In this document: positions 42,767 to 55,587 of the stretch, piece by piece
Position numbering within the stretch: the stretch's first letter is position 1
How the letters are laid out: each line of letters begins with the position of its first letter
NCBI GenBank assembly: GCA_026122225.1
Contig: JANEZZ010000732.1
Location: 241,364 to 305,363, forward strand
Source of the DNA: Heloderma charlesbogerti
Taxonomy: Eukaryota; Chordata; Lepidosauria; Squamata; Helodermatidae
DNA: 64,000 nucleotides
Reading direction: 5' to 3'
Notes under the pieces: generated by a model
Database searches by the model: none
Told to the model about the DNA's origin: nothing
What the model saw: the letters and a program-made list of their open reading frames with translations, nothing else
Program-made: the position numbers and the translations under genes

Positions 42767-43386
42767 ACAGCAAATATAAAGTGATGCACGTTGGGGCAAA
42801 TAACCCCAACTTCAAGTATAACCTGATGGGCTAGCAGCGACTGACCAAGAAAAAGATCTTTGGGTTGTGGTGGACAGCTCGATGAAAATATCAACCCAGT
42901 GTGCTGCTGCTGCTGCAAAAAAAGGCAAACTCCATGTTAGGCATAATTAGAAAAGGAACTGAGAATAAAACTGCCAATATCATTCTGCCCCTATACAAAT
43001 CTGTGGTGCGGCCATACTTGGAATACTGGGTTCAGTTCTAGACACCACACCTAAAAAAAGATATTGTAGAGCTGGAAAAAGTGCTACAGGATATAGTGAT
43101 GGCCACCAATTTGCATGGCTTTAAAAGGGGGTTGGACAAATTCCTGGAGGAGAAGGCTATCAATGGCTACGAGTCCTGATGGCTCTGTGCTACCTCCAGT
43201 ACCAGAGGCTGTGAGCCTATGTACACCAGTTGCTGGGGAACATGGGTGGTGGTGGGGTGCTGTTGCGCTCATGTCCTGCGTGTGGGTTTCCTGTGGGCAG
43301 CTGGTTGGCCACTGTGTGAACACAATGCTGGACTAGATGGACCCTTGGCCTGATCCAGCAGGGCTCTTATGTTCGTATGTTCTTAA
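42767..43386 (+). mobile_element. CR1/L3-like LINE 3' part
   Basis: The first 120 bp encode a VMHVGANNPNF... and ...FGLWW pattern of a decayed RT C-terminus. The remainder is the conserved 3' region ending GGGCTCTTATGTTCGTATGTTC. It sits inside V2R unit A. Confidence 0.65.
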
Positions 43387-43389
43387 CAG

Positions 43390-44293
43390 CCTCTCCAGGT
43401 CACCAATCGACCCAAGACATCAGAAGCTGCTGGGAAGGGTTCTGTGGTGGGGGTGGGGGTGCGGGGTAAAGGAGCATTCAGGGGGGGGGCATTGATCTCC
43501 CTTGGTTGGATATTTGTTTTTTGGTCACAGAGCCTTCTAAATTGGGCACCTCTCACCCCACTGCTTTCAGTCTCCTCCTGCTCCAGATTTCCACTGAGCC
43601 AGTCCCACCTCTGACCTTGAGGGAGCCAAAAATGGCAACAGGACCAGGGAAAAGGCTTCCCTACCCCCCACCCCCGGATGTCTGGGGCTGCTGCTCCTGT
43701 TGGGTGCTGAGTTTGGATGTGGCAAGGGAGCACCAGCCCAGGAGGGCCCCTCTGAGCAGGGGAGGGCAGCACTTGAGTGAAGCCTGTATCTTGATCCTGG
43801 ATCGTATGAAGATGTTTCATTGCTCAAGGTCGGACAAGCTCACCTGTCCACCCCCCCCCCCCACTGGCCCACGTCGAGAGAGTGGAGCTGCATCGGTGAG
43901 TTCTCGCTAACATGTTTTTCTCCAGCCTGTTGGAGAGTTCAGGAAGTTGCAGAGCTGATGCAACTTCCTCCACGTACAATTATCAAAATCATTGTGATTT
44001 ATTCTTATTTCTGCCAAACCTCTAGGGATTTCCCCCCCAAAGTTAACCTTTGAGCCCACTGACATAAACATCAGACTCAAGAGCAACTTGAGGTGAGGAG
44101 GACTGCGTGGGTGTGAGGTTTACTTCCTATCATCCCCCTCAGAAGTGAAGCCCCGGCTGTCTGGGCTCCATCTGCAGCTGGAAATCCACAGAAGCCCCCG
44201 TCTTGCAAGGGGGCTTTGGCATCTTCTGATTATTCTTCTGATATTTTCAGAGGAGCAGTCACAAGGAGGGAGGCTGCGCCAGGAGTTCCCAGA
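43390..44293 (+). repeat. V2R unit A, upstream part
   Basis: 43,560-43,800 matches 53,130-53,345 and 43,800-44,290 matches 57,890-58,455, so the two V2R units share upstream DNA. In unit B a CR1 insertion separates the two parts. Confidence 0.7.
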
Positions 44294-44475
44294 ATGCTGC
44301 TGCTGCCGCCCCAGGCAGCCTCTGGGATGCTCAAGACAAAATGCCCCTTGATGTTGGAAAGGGATGAAATAAGCCCACTGAATTACTACAGGCCCGGAGA
44401 GTGGAGTCATCCCTGCAATACGTATTCGGTTGCAACCTCACAGTTTCAACAAGCCTCCCTCTACCAGGCTTCTTG
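44294..44475 (+). pseudogene. V2R vomeronasal receptor exon 1, decayed (unit A)
   Basis: The ATG opens a short signal-peptide-like start (MLLLPPQAASG), followed by KCPLMLERDEISPLNYYRPG, the N-terminal block of family C vomeronasal receptors. After RPG the sequence departs from the expected GD-L-GG-V pattern and no donor follows at the expected place, so this copy is broken. Compare the open exon at 58,457. Confidence 0.7.
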
Positions 44476-44945
44476 CATAAGTCATTGTGTGTGATGGAGC
44501 TCCTGCTGGTCCACTGGCTACTGGTTTCATGAGCTCCACCATGTGGACAGACACAGGCTGTGGCCCAGGGGGTACAGCACTTCCCAGCACTTCCCAGGGC
44601 CAGCCCTTCTATATGCAAAGTGAGCTCCCCGCATCGGGCAGCACACTGCAAGGGGAGGCAGATTGGACCCTCGGCCGCTGCCCTCCTGTCCCATATGCCT
44701 CCCTTGCATTGTGCTTGTGTAGGCACTCTGCCTCTGGGAAAAAGTGTTGGGGGGGGGGAGTGAGTACCGTGAGATAAGATGTGCTTGTGCAAACTAAGGA
44801 TTTTCGGGTAGTGTCTAAAGGGAAATAATTTGAAAGATCCTTAGATCCTTGCCCAATATGCCTGTAACTCGTCTGAAAGGTATCCCAGATCCCCTTGCTC
44901 AAATATAACAAGTAAACAATTTGAGTGGTACTCCCTGCATGATCT

Positions 44946-44948
<3 letters not shown>

Positions 44949-44981
<33 letters not shown>
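44949..44981. repeat. (TG)n microsatellite
   Basis: About 16 uninterrupted GT units. Confidence 0.95.
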
Positions 44982-44983
<2 letters not shown>

Positions 44984-45087
44984 GAGGGGGATTTAGTGGG
45001 TGGGGATTGTGACCTGATGTGTGCGGGAGGGGGAATTTAACGGGGAGGGGGTCCAAAGAGTGCCTTCCTGCAACCATCATTGGCAGC

Positions 45088-45893
45088 ACTTTGGGGTTGC
45101 GGTGGGCAGCTCAACAAAAACGTCAGCCCAACGCACAGTTGTTGTGAAAGAGGTAATTTCCATGTTAGGCGTAATTAGGAACGGAATTGAGAATAAAAGT
45201 GCCCGTATCTTGCTGCCCTGATACAAATCCATGGTGCAACCACAGTTGGAATACTGTGCGCACTTCTGGTCACCACTCCTCAAAAAGGATATTGTAGAGT
45301 TGGGGGGAAAAGTGCAGAAAAGGGCAACTGAAATGATCCAGGGGCTGGAGCACGTTCCCTAGCAGGAAAGGTTACAACGTTAAGCCTGGAAGAAAAGATG
45401 AGGGAGGGGAGACGTGATAGAGGTGTACGAAATTATGCATGGTGTGGCGAAAGTGGAGAGGGAGACATTCCTCTCCCTCCTAATACTAGAACCCAAAGGG
45501 GTCATCCCATGAAGCTGATTGGTGGGAGATTCAGGACAGATAAAAGGATGGACCCCTTCACACTGTGCATAGCTAAACTCTGGAACTCCCTTCCACAGGA
45601 TGTAGTGATGGCCTCCAATTTGGATGGCTTTCAAAGGGGGTTGGACAAATTCCTGGAGGAGAAGGCGGACCTTGGCTACTACTCCTGATGGCTCTGTGCC
45701 ACCTCCAGTATCAGAAGTGGTATGCCTATGTGCAACACTTGCTGGGGAACATGGGTGGGAGGGTGCTGTTGCTCTCATCTCATGTCATGCTTGTGGGTTT
45801 CCCAGAGGGGCAGCTGGCTGGCCACTGTGGGAAGAGAAGCCTGGACTAGATGGACCCATGGTCTGATCCAGCCTCAGGGCTCTCCTAAGGTTC
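45088..45893 (+). mobile_element. CR1/L3-like LINE 3' part
   Basis: Same 3' region as 42,767-43,386, slightly longer, with traces of the RT end. 5'-truncated. Confidence 0.65.
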
Positions 45894-45908
45894 AGACTCC
45901 TAGGGCCG

Positions 45909-46045
45909 CCTTCCTAACCTGGTGCCCTCCAGCTATGTTGGTCTGAGACTCCCACCATTCCCTGCCAGGCAGACATTCAACAGGTGCAGACTTCCCTCAT
46001 CACTGCACCTCCCTGCTGGGAATGTTGAATCCAGGTTGAATGTCT
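45909..46045. repeat. Fold-back sequence with 14-bp arms
   Basis: GGCAGACATTCAAC and GTTGAATGTCTGCC are perfect inverse complements about 60 bp apart. The left side starts like the MITE at 30,130 (CTTCCTAACCTGGTGCCCTCC). Confidence 0.5.
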
Positions 46046-46442
46046 GCCTGTCCCCCTGGCTGTCCAAAGAACTCTTATTCAAAAGCCTCTTGGCTGATGC
46101 CAGGGCAGGTGGTGAGAGTGGACAGAAGAGCATTTCCCCCACTTCTGGGGGTCTTTTCTCTAGAGGAGGCTGCCAAGGGGAGACCCTGCCTGCAGGGGGA
46201 GAGCCTGTGGGAGGGGCTGTTCTGTCCACTCCCCCCCCCAGGGCCCTCTTCCTCTCTGGCAAGGCTCCTCCAACTTCATCAGCTGCAGCTTTTCTAGCCC
46301 AGAGTGAGATGCAGAGAGGGGAGAGGCTTCCTCTGTTGAAATTCTGCCTGCTGTGCAGCTCTTGAAGGCAACAAACACCCTTCTGTGAGTGGGCCGGGGG
46401 AAAGGCAGCGGTCATTGCCTCCTGAGGTTGCAGGCTGAATAA

Positions 46443-46772
46443 CTAAAAGGTGTCCCCAACCAGTCGTGTCCGACTCTAGGGTGCGGTGCTCATCCCCGTT
46501 TCTAAGCCGAAGAGCCAGCGCTGTCCAAAGACGCTTCCGTGGTCATGTGGCCGGCATGACTGAACACCGAGGTGCACGGAACGCTGTTACCTTTCCCGCT
46601 GAAGTGGTACCTATTTATCTACTTGCAATTTCTTGCTTTCGAACTGCTAGGTTGGCAGGAGCTGGGACCGAAGACGGGAGCTCACTCCGTCACGCAGCAC
46701 TCGGGTCTCGAACTGCTGACCTGCCGACCTTCCAGTCTGCAGTTCAGCGTCTTAACCACTAAGCCACCGCGA
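46443..46772 (-). mobile_element. Sauria-type SINE (tRNA-derived, BovB-like tail)
   Basis: On the minus strand it begins with a tRNA-like head with an A-box-like TGGCTTAGTGGTTAAGACG and a B box GCAGTTCGAGACC (about 46,703-46,716). It ends in GAGTCGGACACGACTGG, matching the BovB 3' end. That shared tail is how RTE-BovB is thought to mobilise squamate Sauria SINEs. Confidence 0.85.
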
Positions 46773-48209
46773 TGTATGCTTTTGACCTGATCCAGCCGGG
46801 GCATTTTCCCAACTGCCCTACTCCAGCCCCCAACCACTCACCCCACCTCCTCCCTTCCCAGAGTCCTGCGCTGCCCAAGGCTTCCTTTCCCTTTTGCTAT
46901 CTCCCTCCTTCCCTCCCTTTCAAGGGGTCCTCCTGGGGGGTGCGAACCCCCCAGGCAAAGCACCCCGACTTTGCTCTGCTGAAGAGGCAGTGGGGTTAGG
47001 TAGACGGGGTGCATGTGTGTGTGTGTGTGAGGATCCTGGGGGCTTCCATTTCGCTTTTCCAGCAACCCCTCCCTGAGCATTCTGGGCTCCCTGGATCCCT
47101 CTGGCCCCCTTTGTCTCCCCAGGGACCCCCTGCCTTTGGGTTCAAGGGGGTCTCATCCTGAAGAGAGGCTTCCTTGGCACCCCGTTGGGAGGGTGAGGGA
47201 CACAAGGTGGTCTCTCTCCAAGCCCCTCCTGCCCCTCCCTCTTCCCAGCACCTCTCTTTACCTGGGGGGCGTCTTCTTTCCTCCAGGCCCAAGGACTGCC
47301 CCATCAGCACCAGAAGTGGAACCAAAGCTGTCCACTTGGCTCCTGCCCCACAAGGATCAGGAGAAATAAATCTGCTTCCAGACCCAAAATTGAGACTTTT
47401 TGATCTTTTAAGGGGGGGGAGGGAGGGGGAGAAATATTTCCCCGAGTCCCCGAGGGGGTGCAGAGAAGCACCAGTGATAATTCACTATTCAGCAGCAGCG
47501 TCAGTCTCCAGCAGAAGCGCACGTGGCATGTCCAGGTTGAGAAGAGAGGTTTGGGTTGCAAAAGAAGGCAGAGGAGAGTGAACCAGAGAGCCCTCCAGTT
47601 CCTCCTTCTGCCAGGCTTGGTGGGCTGCAGCTGAGGTGGGGCTCAGGGAGGATGGTTCACCCACTCTTTAAGCAGAGAGGGGCCAGTTAGGTTGATGATC
47701 CTTGGGAAAGAGCAGCCCCGAGATGCCCAGCAGGCCTTCGGACCTGGGATTGGGGCCAGGGGGGTGGGAGAGGAAAGGGCATCCTCTCCATGACCAGGAC
47801 AGGCTTCCCTTGGCCCTGGGGGAGGGGGTGGCTGGCAGGCAGCCTCAGCATCCCCGCCCCCCCGAGACAGCTCCTTCATCCTCCCACTCTGGGGCCTCTC
47901 TCTCTGGCCACCTCCAGCAAATGACCCTCCTGGGCTGGGAGCCTTTTGGGATGAATCTGGACTGCATTGCACCAACAAGGCCAGTCTCTGGTTAGGGCCA
48001 AGGGCTCCACAAGAGTCAGCAGTGGAAGGAGCCCCCTGGAAGCCCCCTGTGAGCCCTCAAATAAGAATCATGGAAGGGGTCTCTGTGTGGGGGTCTCCTG
48101 GGGACCAGCACTGCCTCGCCAACTCACCCAAGAGCCAGAAGCTTTTAATCCCCAGGGGAATTGTGTAGCGGCCCCAAAGGTCTGCCTGATGCTCAGGCTT
48201 AAACATCTG
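46773..48209. other. Spacer without assignable gene
   Basis: GC-rich, Pro/Gly-rich open frames on both strands without motifs. I see no gene, RNA or clear repeat. Confidence 0.45.
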
Positions 48210-48281
48210 GGACGGACCCAGGGGGTTGGACTCGATGGCCTTGTAGGCCCCTTCCAACCCTACTATTCTATGATTCTATGA
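48210..48281 (+). mobile_element. CR1 3' terminus
   Basis: GGTTGGACTCGATGGCCTTG ... ATTCTATGATTCTATGA is the diagnostic CR1 3' end, about 70 bp long. Confidence 0.85.
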
Positions 48282-48730
48282 CCCCTTGAGGAGATGATGC
48301 TGCCTTTCTAGCTTCACACAGGGCACTGGGGATGGCGGAGTGGAGACACCAGTTCTCCTCATTCTCCAAGAGTTTTCTATGCCAACCGCCTGCAGGGGCC
48401 AAACATAACCTGTTTCTGGTGGTACATCTCTTTGGCACCATTTTCCCCCACTGGAAGGAGCCAACTGGAAGCCCCCCCTTCTAAAGCCTTGTGGGAGGGG
48501 GTCTGCCTGTGCGGGGATCTTGCCCAAATGAGGAGAACAAAGGAGCACAAACGTGCACAAAGGAGATGCAGACAGTAAGAGATGCAAAACAGACTTCTGA
48601 GGAGCATATCACTAACAACATCAGGGGCAAAAATAAAGAATTATTTTATTATATCAGAAGCAGGAAACCAGCTTGGGAGGCAGTTGGACTGTTGGATGAC
48701 AACACAGTGAAAGGAGTATTAAAGGAGGAC

Positions 48731-49180
48731 TAGGGATGGCGGAGAATTTCTCTCCGAAACTTCAGGGGGCCGAGCGCCAATGTGTTCGGCCCCCCGAAGA
48801 AGTTTCGGGGAGAAATTCTCCGCACCCCCCCCGGGACGGGACTTACCTTTCCCGAATGTCCCTCCATGATGTACGTAGCCTATCACGGCTGACTTTGCAG
48901 TTCTAGCCGTGATAGGCTACGTTAATCATCACGTAGCCTATCACGGGGGCGTTTTTTTTTTTAAACTTTTTATTTCGCGGCTGGGCGAGGCGAGGCGCCT
49001 CCTCCCCGGCCTGAATTTCAGCCGGGCAAGGTGGGAAGCCTCCCCCCTGGCCTGAATTTCGGCCGGGCGAGGCGGGAAGCCTCCCCACCCCGGCCTGAAC
49101 TTCGCGGATAGAGCAGCGAAGCGCCTCCCCCCTACCGCGAAAAGCTGCGAGACCAGGTAAGTGGCTTTCGTGCACTCCTA
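48731..49180. mobile_element. Palindromic hAT-like element, complete (H7)
   Basis: 450 bp, TAGGGATGGCGG to GTGCACTCCTA, with perfect 8-bp duplication AGGAGGAC (48723-48730 and 49181-49188). Left terminal fold GGAGAATTTCTC... with GGGGCCGAACA-type arms, two hairpins of the GTGATAGGCTACGT type (48,875-48,945), outward donors AAAGGTAAGTCCC (minus, left) and CCAGGTAAGTGG (plus, right). No coding capacity. Confidence 0.93.
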
Positions 49181-50081
49181 AGGAGGACAAAAAAAAAAAC
49201 TGCAGAGAAGAGGAATGAATTCTTTTCATTTGTCTTCACTGCAGATGATGAGGAATTGAGGCAAATAGTCATGACAAATGATGAAGGCCTCACTCTTATT
49301 GACAAAATGAAAGTGAATATATCACCAGGCCCAGCTGGTATCCATCCTACAGCTCTTAAAGAATTCAAATGTGAAATTGCAGGTCTTCTAACAAAAATAT
49401 GTAATGTATCCCTAAGATCAGCCTCTGTAATTCCAAATGATGTGGAATTAGGAGTGAGTAGTGAAATGGCCAAGTTTATTGATGACACCAAGATATCTAC
49501 GGTGGTTAAAAAAAACCCACACTCTGAAGCACTCCAAAGGGATCTCTCCAAACTGGGAGAATGGGCATCAAAAACACAAATGAGGTTCAATGTAAGTAAG
49601 TATAAAGAGATGCACACTGAGGTAAAAAATCCCAACTTCTCATATATGCTGATGGGATGTGAGCTAGCAATGACTGACCAGGAAAGAGATCTTGGGGCTG
49701 TGGTGGACAGCGCAATGCAAATGTTAACCTAGTGTGCAGCCGCTGTAAAAAAGGCAAACTCCATGTTAGGCATAATTAAGGAAGGAATTTAATAGAAACC
49801 TGCCCAGATCATACTCCCCTTATACAAATCAAGGCTGCGACCACACTTGGATACTCTGTAAAGTTCTGGTCACTGCACCTAAAAAGGATATTGGAGACTT
49901 GGAAAAAGTGCAAAAAGGGGCAACTTAACATGATCAAGGGGCTGGAGCATCTCCCTTAGGAAAGAAGGTGACCACAGCTGGGACTCTTTAGCTTAGAGAA
50001 AAGGTGGATAAGAGGAGTCATGACAAATAGCCACAGAATTATGCCTGGTGTGGAGAAAGTGAACAGGGAGACATTTTTGTA

Positions 50082-52360
50082 GACATTCCAACAGCGCAAG
50101 ACTCTACACATGGACATCACCAGATGGTCAATATCGAAATCAGATTCATTATGTACTTTGCAGCCAAAGTTGGAGAAGCTCCATACAGTCAGTAAAAACA
50201 AGACCTGGAGCTGACTGTGGCTCAGATCATGAGCTTCTTATTGCAAAATTTTGGCTTAAATTGAAGAACGTCGGGAAAACCACTAAACCATTCAGGTATG
50301 ACCTAAATCATATCCCTTATGAGTATACAGTGGAGGTGAGGAATAGATTTCAGGGATTAGACCTGATAGACAGAGTGCCTGAGGAACTATGGATGGAGGT
50401 CCGTAACATTGTTCAGGAGGCAGCAACTCAATCCATCCCAAAGAAAAAGAAATGCAAGAAAGCCAAGTGGTTGTCTGATGAGGCTTTACAAGTAGCTGAG
50501 GAAAGAAGGGAAGCGAAAAGCAAGGGAGAAAGGGGAAGATATACCCAACTGAATGCAGAGTTCCAGAGAATAGCAAGGAGAGACAAGAAGGCCTTCTTAA
50601 ATGTACAATGCAAAGAAATCGAGGAAAACAATAGAATGGGAAAGACTACAGATCTTTTCAAGAAAATCGGAGATCTCAAGGGAACGTTTTGTGCAAAGAC
50701 GGGCATGATAAAGGACAAAGAAGGCAGGGACCTAACAGAAGCAGACGAGATTAAGAAGAGGTGGCAAGAATACACAGAAGAACTATACAGAAAAGATCTG
50801 AATGTCCCTGATAGCCATGATAGTGCGGTCACTGAACTTGAGCCAGACATCCTAGAGAGTGAGGTCAAGTGGGCCTTAGGAAGCATTAGTAACAACAAAG
50901 CTAGCGGTGATGACAGTCTTCCAGCTGAGCTATTTAAAATCCTAAAAGATGATGCTGTTAAAGTGCTGCATTCAATATGCCAACAAATTTGGAACACTCA
51001 ACAGTGGCCAAAAGACTGGAAAAGGTCAGTTTACATTCCAATTCTAAAGATGGGCAATGCCAAAAAGTGTTCAAACTACCGCACAATTGTGCTCATTTCA
51101 CATGCCAGCAAGGTGATGCTCAAAATCCTACAAGCTAGGCTTCAGCAGTATGCGAACCGAGAACTACCGGAAGTACAAGCTGGGTTTCGAAGAGGCAGAG
51201 GAACTAGAGATCAAATCGCCAACATTCGCTGGATCATGGAGAAAGCAAGAGAATTCCAGAAAAACGTCTATTTCTGCTTCATTGACTATGCTAAAGCCTT
51301 TGATTGTGTGGATCACAACAAACTGTGGCAAATTCTTAAAGTGATGGGAGTACCAGACCACTTTACCTGTCTCCTGAGAAACCTGTACGAGGGTCAAGAA
51401 GCAACAGTAAGAACCAGACATGGAACAACTGATTGGTTCAAAATTGGGAAAGGAGTACAACAAGACTGCATACGTTGCCCTGCTTATTTAACTTATATGC
51501 AGAGTACATCATGGGAAACGACAGGTTGGATGAATCACAGGTCGGAATTAAGATTGCCGGGAGAATTATCAACAACCTCGGATACACAGACGATACCACC
51601 CTAATGGCAGAAAGTGAAGAGGATCTCAAGAGCCTCTTGTTGAGGGTGAAAGTGGAGAGTGCCAAAGCTGGTTTGAAACTCAACATTAAAAAAATGAAGA
51701 TCATGGCATCTGGCCCCATCACTTCCTGGCATATAGAAGGGGAAGAAATGGAAGCAGTGACGGGTTTTATTTTCTTGGGCTCCAAGATCACTGCAGACGG
51801 TGACTGTAGCCATGAAATTCAAAGACGCTTGCTCCTTGGGAGGAAAGCTATGGCCAACCTAGACAGCATAGTAAGAAGCAGAGACATCACCTTGCCGACA
51901 AAGGTCTGTCTAATCAAAGCTATGGTTTTCCCAGTAGTAATGTATGGCTGTGAGAGCTGGACTATAAGGAAGGCTGAGCGCCGAAGAATGGATGCTTTCG
52001 AACTGTGGTGCTGGAGAAGACTCTTACGAGTCCCATGGACTGCAAGGAGGTCAAATCAGTCAATCCTAAAGGAAATCAACTCTGATTGCTCATTGGAAGG
52101 ACAGAGACTGAAGCTGAAGCTCAAATATTTTGGCCACAAAACGCGAAGAGAAAACCCCCTGTAAAAGATCCTGAATGTTGGGAAAGATTGAAGGCCAAAG
52201 GAGAAGGGGACGGCAGAGGATGAGATGGCTAGATAGCATCACGGATGTAATGAAAATGAACTTGAGCACACTCCGGGAGAGAGCGGAGGACAGGAAGGCC
52301 TGGCATGCTATGGTCCATGGAGTCACGAAGAGTCGGACTCGACTTAACGACTGAACAACA
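50082..52360 (+). mobile_element. BovB (RTE) LINE, 5'-truncated, decayed
   Basis: Begins in the endonuclease C-terminus (TWTSPDGQY, ADCGSDHELL). A 447-codon frame (50261-51604) reads through KKKKCKKAKWLSDEAL, SNNKASGDDSLPAELF and FIDYAKAFDCVDHNK. A frameshift near 51,470 breaks it before the catalytic block, which itself is changed to YTDDTT (about 51,585). The 3' end ACGACTGAACAACA is at 52,360. Inserted in a CR1/L3-like LINE. Confidence 0.9.
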
Positions 52361-52754
52361 TCATACTAGAACCCTGTGGGGTCACCCCATGAAGCTGATT
52401 GGTGGGAGATTCAGGACAGATCAAAGGAAGGACTTCTTCACACAGAGCAGAGAATTCACTGCCAGAGGATGTAGGGATAGCCACCAAATTGGATGGCTTT
52501 AAAAGGGGGTTGGACGCATTCCTGGAGGAGAAGGCCATCAATGGCTAGTAGTTCCAGTATCAGATGGTATCCATCCCAGAGTTCTTAAAGAACTCAAATG
52601 TGAGAATACGGGTCCTTTAACAAAAATATGTACACCAGTTGCTGGGAAACATGGGTGGGTTTATCACAGGTAGCTGGTTGGCCACTCTGTGGACTGAATG
52701 CTGGATGGGTTGGACCTTCTTCAGATCCACCAAGGCTCTTCTTACGTAACTGTT

Positions 52755-53355
52755 GGAGTGCTTTACAGTTGCCATTTCTGATGCCAGATAGGGAGGACTC
52801 GGGTGGGGGGGAGGAGGCAGAGGAGCATCCACTGAGGGAGGGGCCGTTCTTTTCTCTTGGTAAGACATTTTTCAATCACTCACACATTTCAGCCCTCCCC
52901 CATGCTGACCCCTGGCGTAACTCGGCTGGGAGTTGGAACTCTCTCTGTCCCCTCCTCAGACAATTCTCTGGGTCCCCTTCATCCAACAACAGCCTGGTCA
53001 GCATAGAGGCATTTTCCCATTGGCTGAACTTGCCTGGGATGCTCCAGAGCTGCCCCCCAGCAACATCTTCAGGGAGTAGAACAGGGTTAAATTGGGTGTC
53101 TCTTGCCCTGTTGCATCCAGAGTCTCTTTCTGACCCCAGATCTCCACTGCACTGGTCCCACATCCGGCCTTGAAGGAGCTGAAATGGCAACACATAGATG
53201 AGGGAAGAGGCTTCCCTGCCTCCCCTGCCCCTGTGTCTGGGGCTGCTGCTCCTGGTGGGTGCTGAGTTTGGGCATGGTAAGAGGGTGCCAGGTTAGAAGG
53301 GTCCCTCTGAGGTGGGGAGGGTGGCACATGGCTGAAGCCAGTAACCCAAAAGACT
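52755..53355 (+). repeat. V2R unit B, upstream part 1
   Basis: 53,130-53,345 matches 43,560-43,800 of unit A (GGGGCTGCTGCTCCTG, GGTGCTGAGTTTGG). The CR1 insertion follows. Nothing coding is recognised. Confidence 0.6.
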
Positions 53356-55587
53356 CCCTTGATCTGTTAGTCTGTCTTAGTCTGTTTCCCACCTCCCAGC
53401 TAAGCAGGGCAGAGCAGAGGATGACCTTTATCATAGGACTGAATCCTATGGGGAAGGGAGATGTAAAGTTGGGGGTAACAATGGATGAAGGCTCATGCAC
53501 TGCAACAGAGAGAACAGCTGTAATAGCACCCAATAATAGTCTTCAGACACATGTAGGAAGAAAGCCAGACTATGGAGCACATGGTCTTCGATGTCTATAT
53601 ACTAATGCCCAGAGTATGAGAAACAAACAGAACAAACTTGAACTCTTAATACAAGAGGGAAATTATGATTTGATAGGTGTAACTGAGTCTTGGTGGGATG
53701 ACTCTCATGACTGGAATACAGCGACTGAAGGATATAACTTGTTCAAAAAGAACAGGAGGAACAGAAAGGGAGGTGGGGTTGCACTGTATGTGAAAAATAC
53801 ATATCTCTGCACAGAAATACAGGAGGATGAGCTTGGTAGCCCCATCAAGAGTATCTGGGTCAAAATAAATGGAGCAAAGAATAAAAAGAACCTGGTGGTC
53901 GGAGTCTACTACTGGCCACCCAATCAAGGAGAAGATGAGGATGAAACTTTTGAAAAGCAAATAGCCAGTGTTTCAAGGAAGCATGATGTAGTAGGAATGG
54001 GAGACTTCAACTTCCCCAATATTTGTTGGGAGACAAATTCTGCAAAACATGGCCCCTCCAGAAAATTCCTGACATGTGGCAGATAACTTCCTCCTACAGA
54101 AAGTAGAGGAAGGAACTAGAGGATCGGCTATCCTTGACTTGGTCCTAACCAACAGAGATGACTTAGTGGATAAAGTAGCAGTTACAGGAACTCTGGGGGA
54201 AAGCGACCATGTTATACTTCAGTTCATGGTTCTAAAGGAAGCAAAAGCTGAGTGTAGCCAAACCCGTACCCTGCATTTTAGGAAAGCTGATTTTAATCAA
54301 CTCAGAACAATGATCAGTAAGGTCACATGGCAAGTGACTCTAATGAGAAAAGGAGTCCAAGATGACTGGGAGTTTTTAAAAAGGGAAATTTTCAAGGCGC
54401 AATTAGAAACAATTCCAACAAGAAAAAAAAGAGAGAGAGAGTCAACAGAAGAAGCCAATGTGGCTTCACAAAAAGCTGAGAGATGACCTGAAAACAAAAA
54501 AGTACACATGTAGGAAGTGGAGAGAAGGCTATGCAACAAAGGAAGAGTACAGGCAGGTAGCACAGAATTGCAGGGATGGCGTCAGGAAGGCTAAAGTTGA
54601 GAACGAGCTGAGGTTAGCGAGGGATGCGAAAAGCAACAAAAAAGCATTCTTCAGCTACGTGCGTAATAAAAGACAGAGGAAAGAAATTGTGGTTCAGCTA
54701 TTAGATAAGGATGGCAAAATGATAACAGATGACAAAGAAAAGGCAGAGGTGCTCAATTCCTACTTTGGCTCAGTCTTCTCCCAAAAGAGGGTCTATGACC
54801 CCCCTGGCAAAGGCGAAGTACAGGTTGAAGGGGCAGGAGTGCAGCTTGAGATCGATAGGCATATGGTCAAGGAACACCTAATTACTTGGAATGAGTTCAA
54901 ATCTCCAGGGCCAGATGAACTGCATCCTAGAGTAATAAAGGAACTGGCAGAAGAACTCTCAGAACCGCTGTCTATTCTCTTTGAGCAATCATGGAGGACG
55001 GGTGAAGTGCCAGATGACTGGAGGAGGGCTAAGGTTGTCCCTATTTTCAAAAAGGGTAAAAAGGAGGAACCTACGACCAGTCAGTCTGACATCAATCCCT
55101 GGGAAAATTCTGGAGCAGGTGATAAAGCAATCCATCTGTAAGCACCTTGAAAACAATACAGTGATTACTGGACACCAAGATGGATTTGTCAAGAACAAAT
55201 CCTGCCAGACGAATCTGATCTCATTTTTGGATCAGGTCACCTCCCTTGTGCACTGCAGGAATGCTGTGGACATAATTTTCCTTGACTTCAGCAAAGCTTT
55301 CGATAAAGTGCCCCATGATCTCCTGATGAGCAAACTAGCTCAAAGTGGGCCAGATGAAACAACTATCAGGTAGATCCAAAGTTGGCTATAGAATCGGGCT
55401 CAAAGAGTGCTTATCGATGGGATCTTCTCAAACTGGGGAGACGTAATGAGCAGGGTCCTGCAGGGCTCAGTCCTGGGCCCAGTGCTCTTGAACATTTTTC
55501 TTAATGACTTGGAGGAGGAGGTGCAGGGAATGTTGATCAGATTTGCAGATGACACAGAATTGGGTGGGATAGCTAATACTTTGGAAG

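Larger units (their letters stand above)
48515..52748 (+). mobile_element. CR1/L3-like LINE interrupted by hAT-like and BovB elements
   Basis: Pieces at 48,515-48,730, 49,181-50,081 and 52,361-52,748 are collinear. The first encodes EHITNNIRGKNKELFYYIRS and LLDDNTVKGVL; the second NEFFSFVFTADDE, SPGPAGIHPTALKEF and FIDDTKIS (RT catalytic region with Ile for Ala); the third is the 3' tail. The first gap is a hAT-like element with a perfect 8-bp duplication, the second a BovB. Decayed. Confidence 0.75.

Noticed and set aside
45398..45688. A 96-codon frame reading NTRTQRGHPMKLIGGRF...
   Set aside because: It is the 3' untranslated region of a CR1/L3-like LINE that recurs at five or more places in the window, not a host gene.
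46703..46772. A tRNA gene
   Set aside because: A and B box-like sequences are present, but no cloverleaf or acceptor stem can be drawn and the sequence continues into a SINE body with a BovB-type tail.
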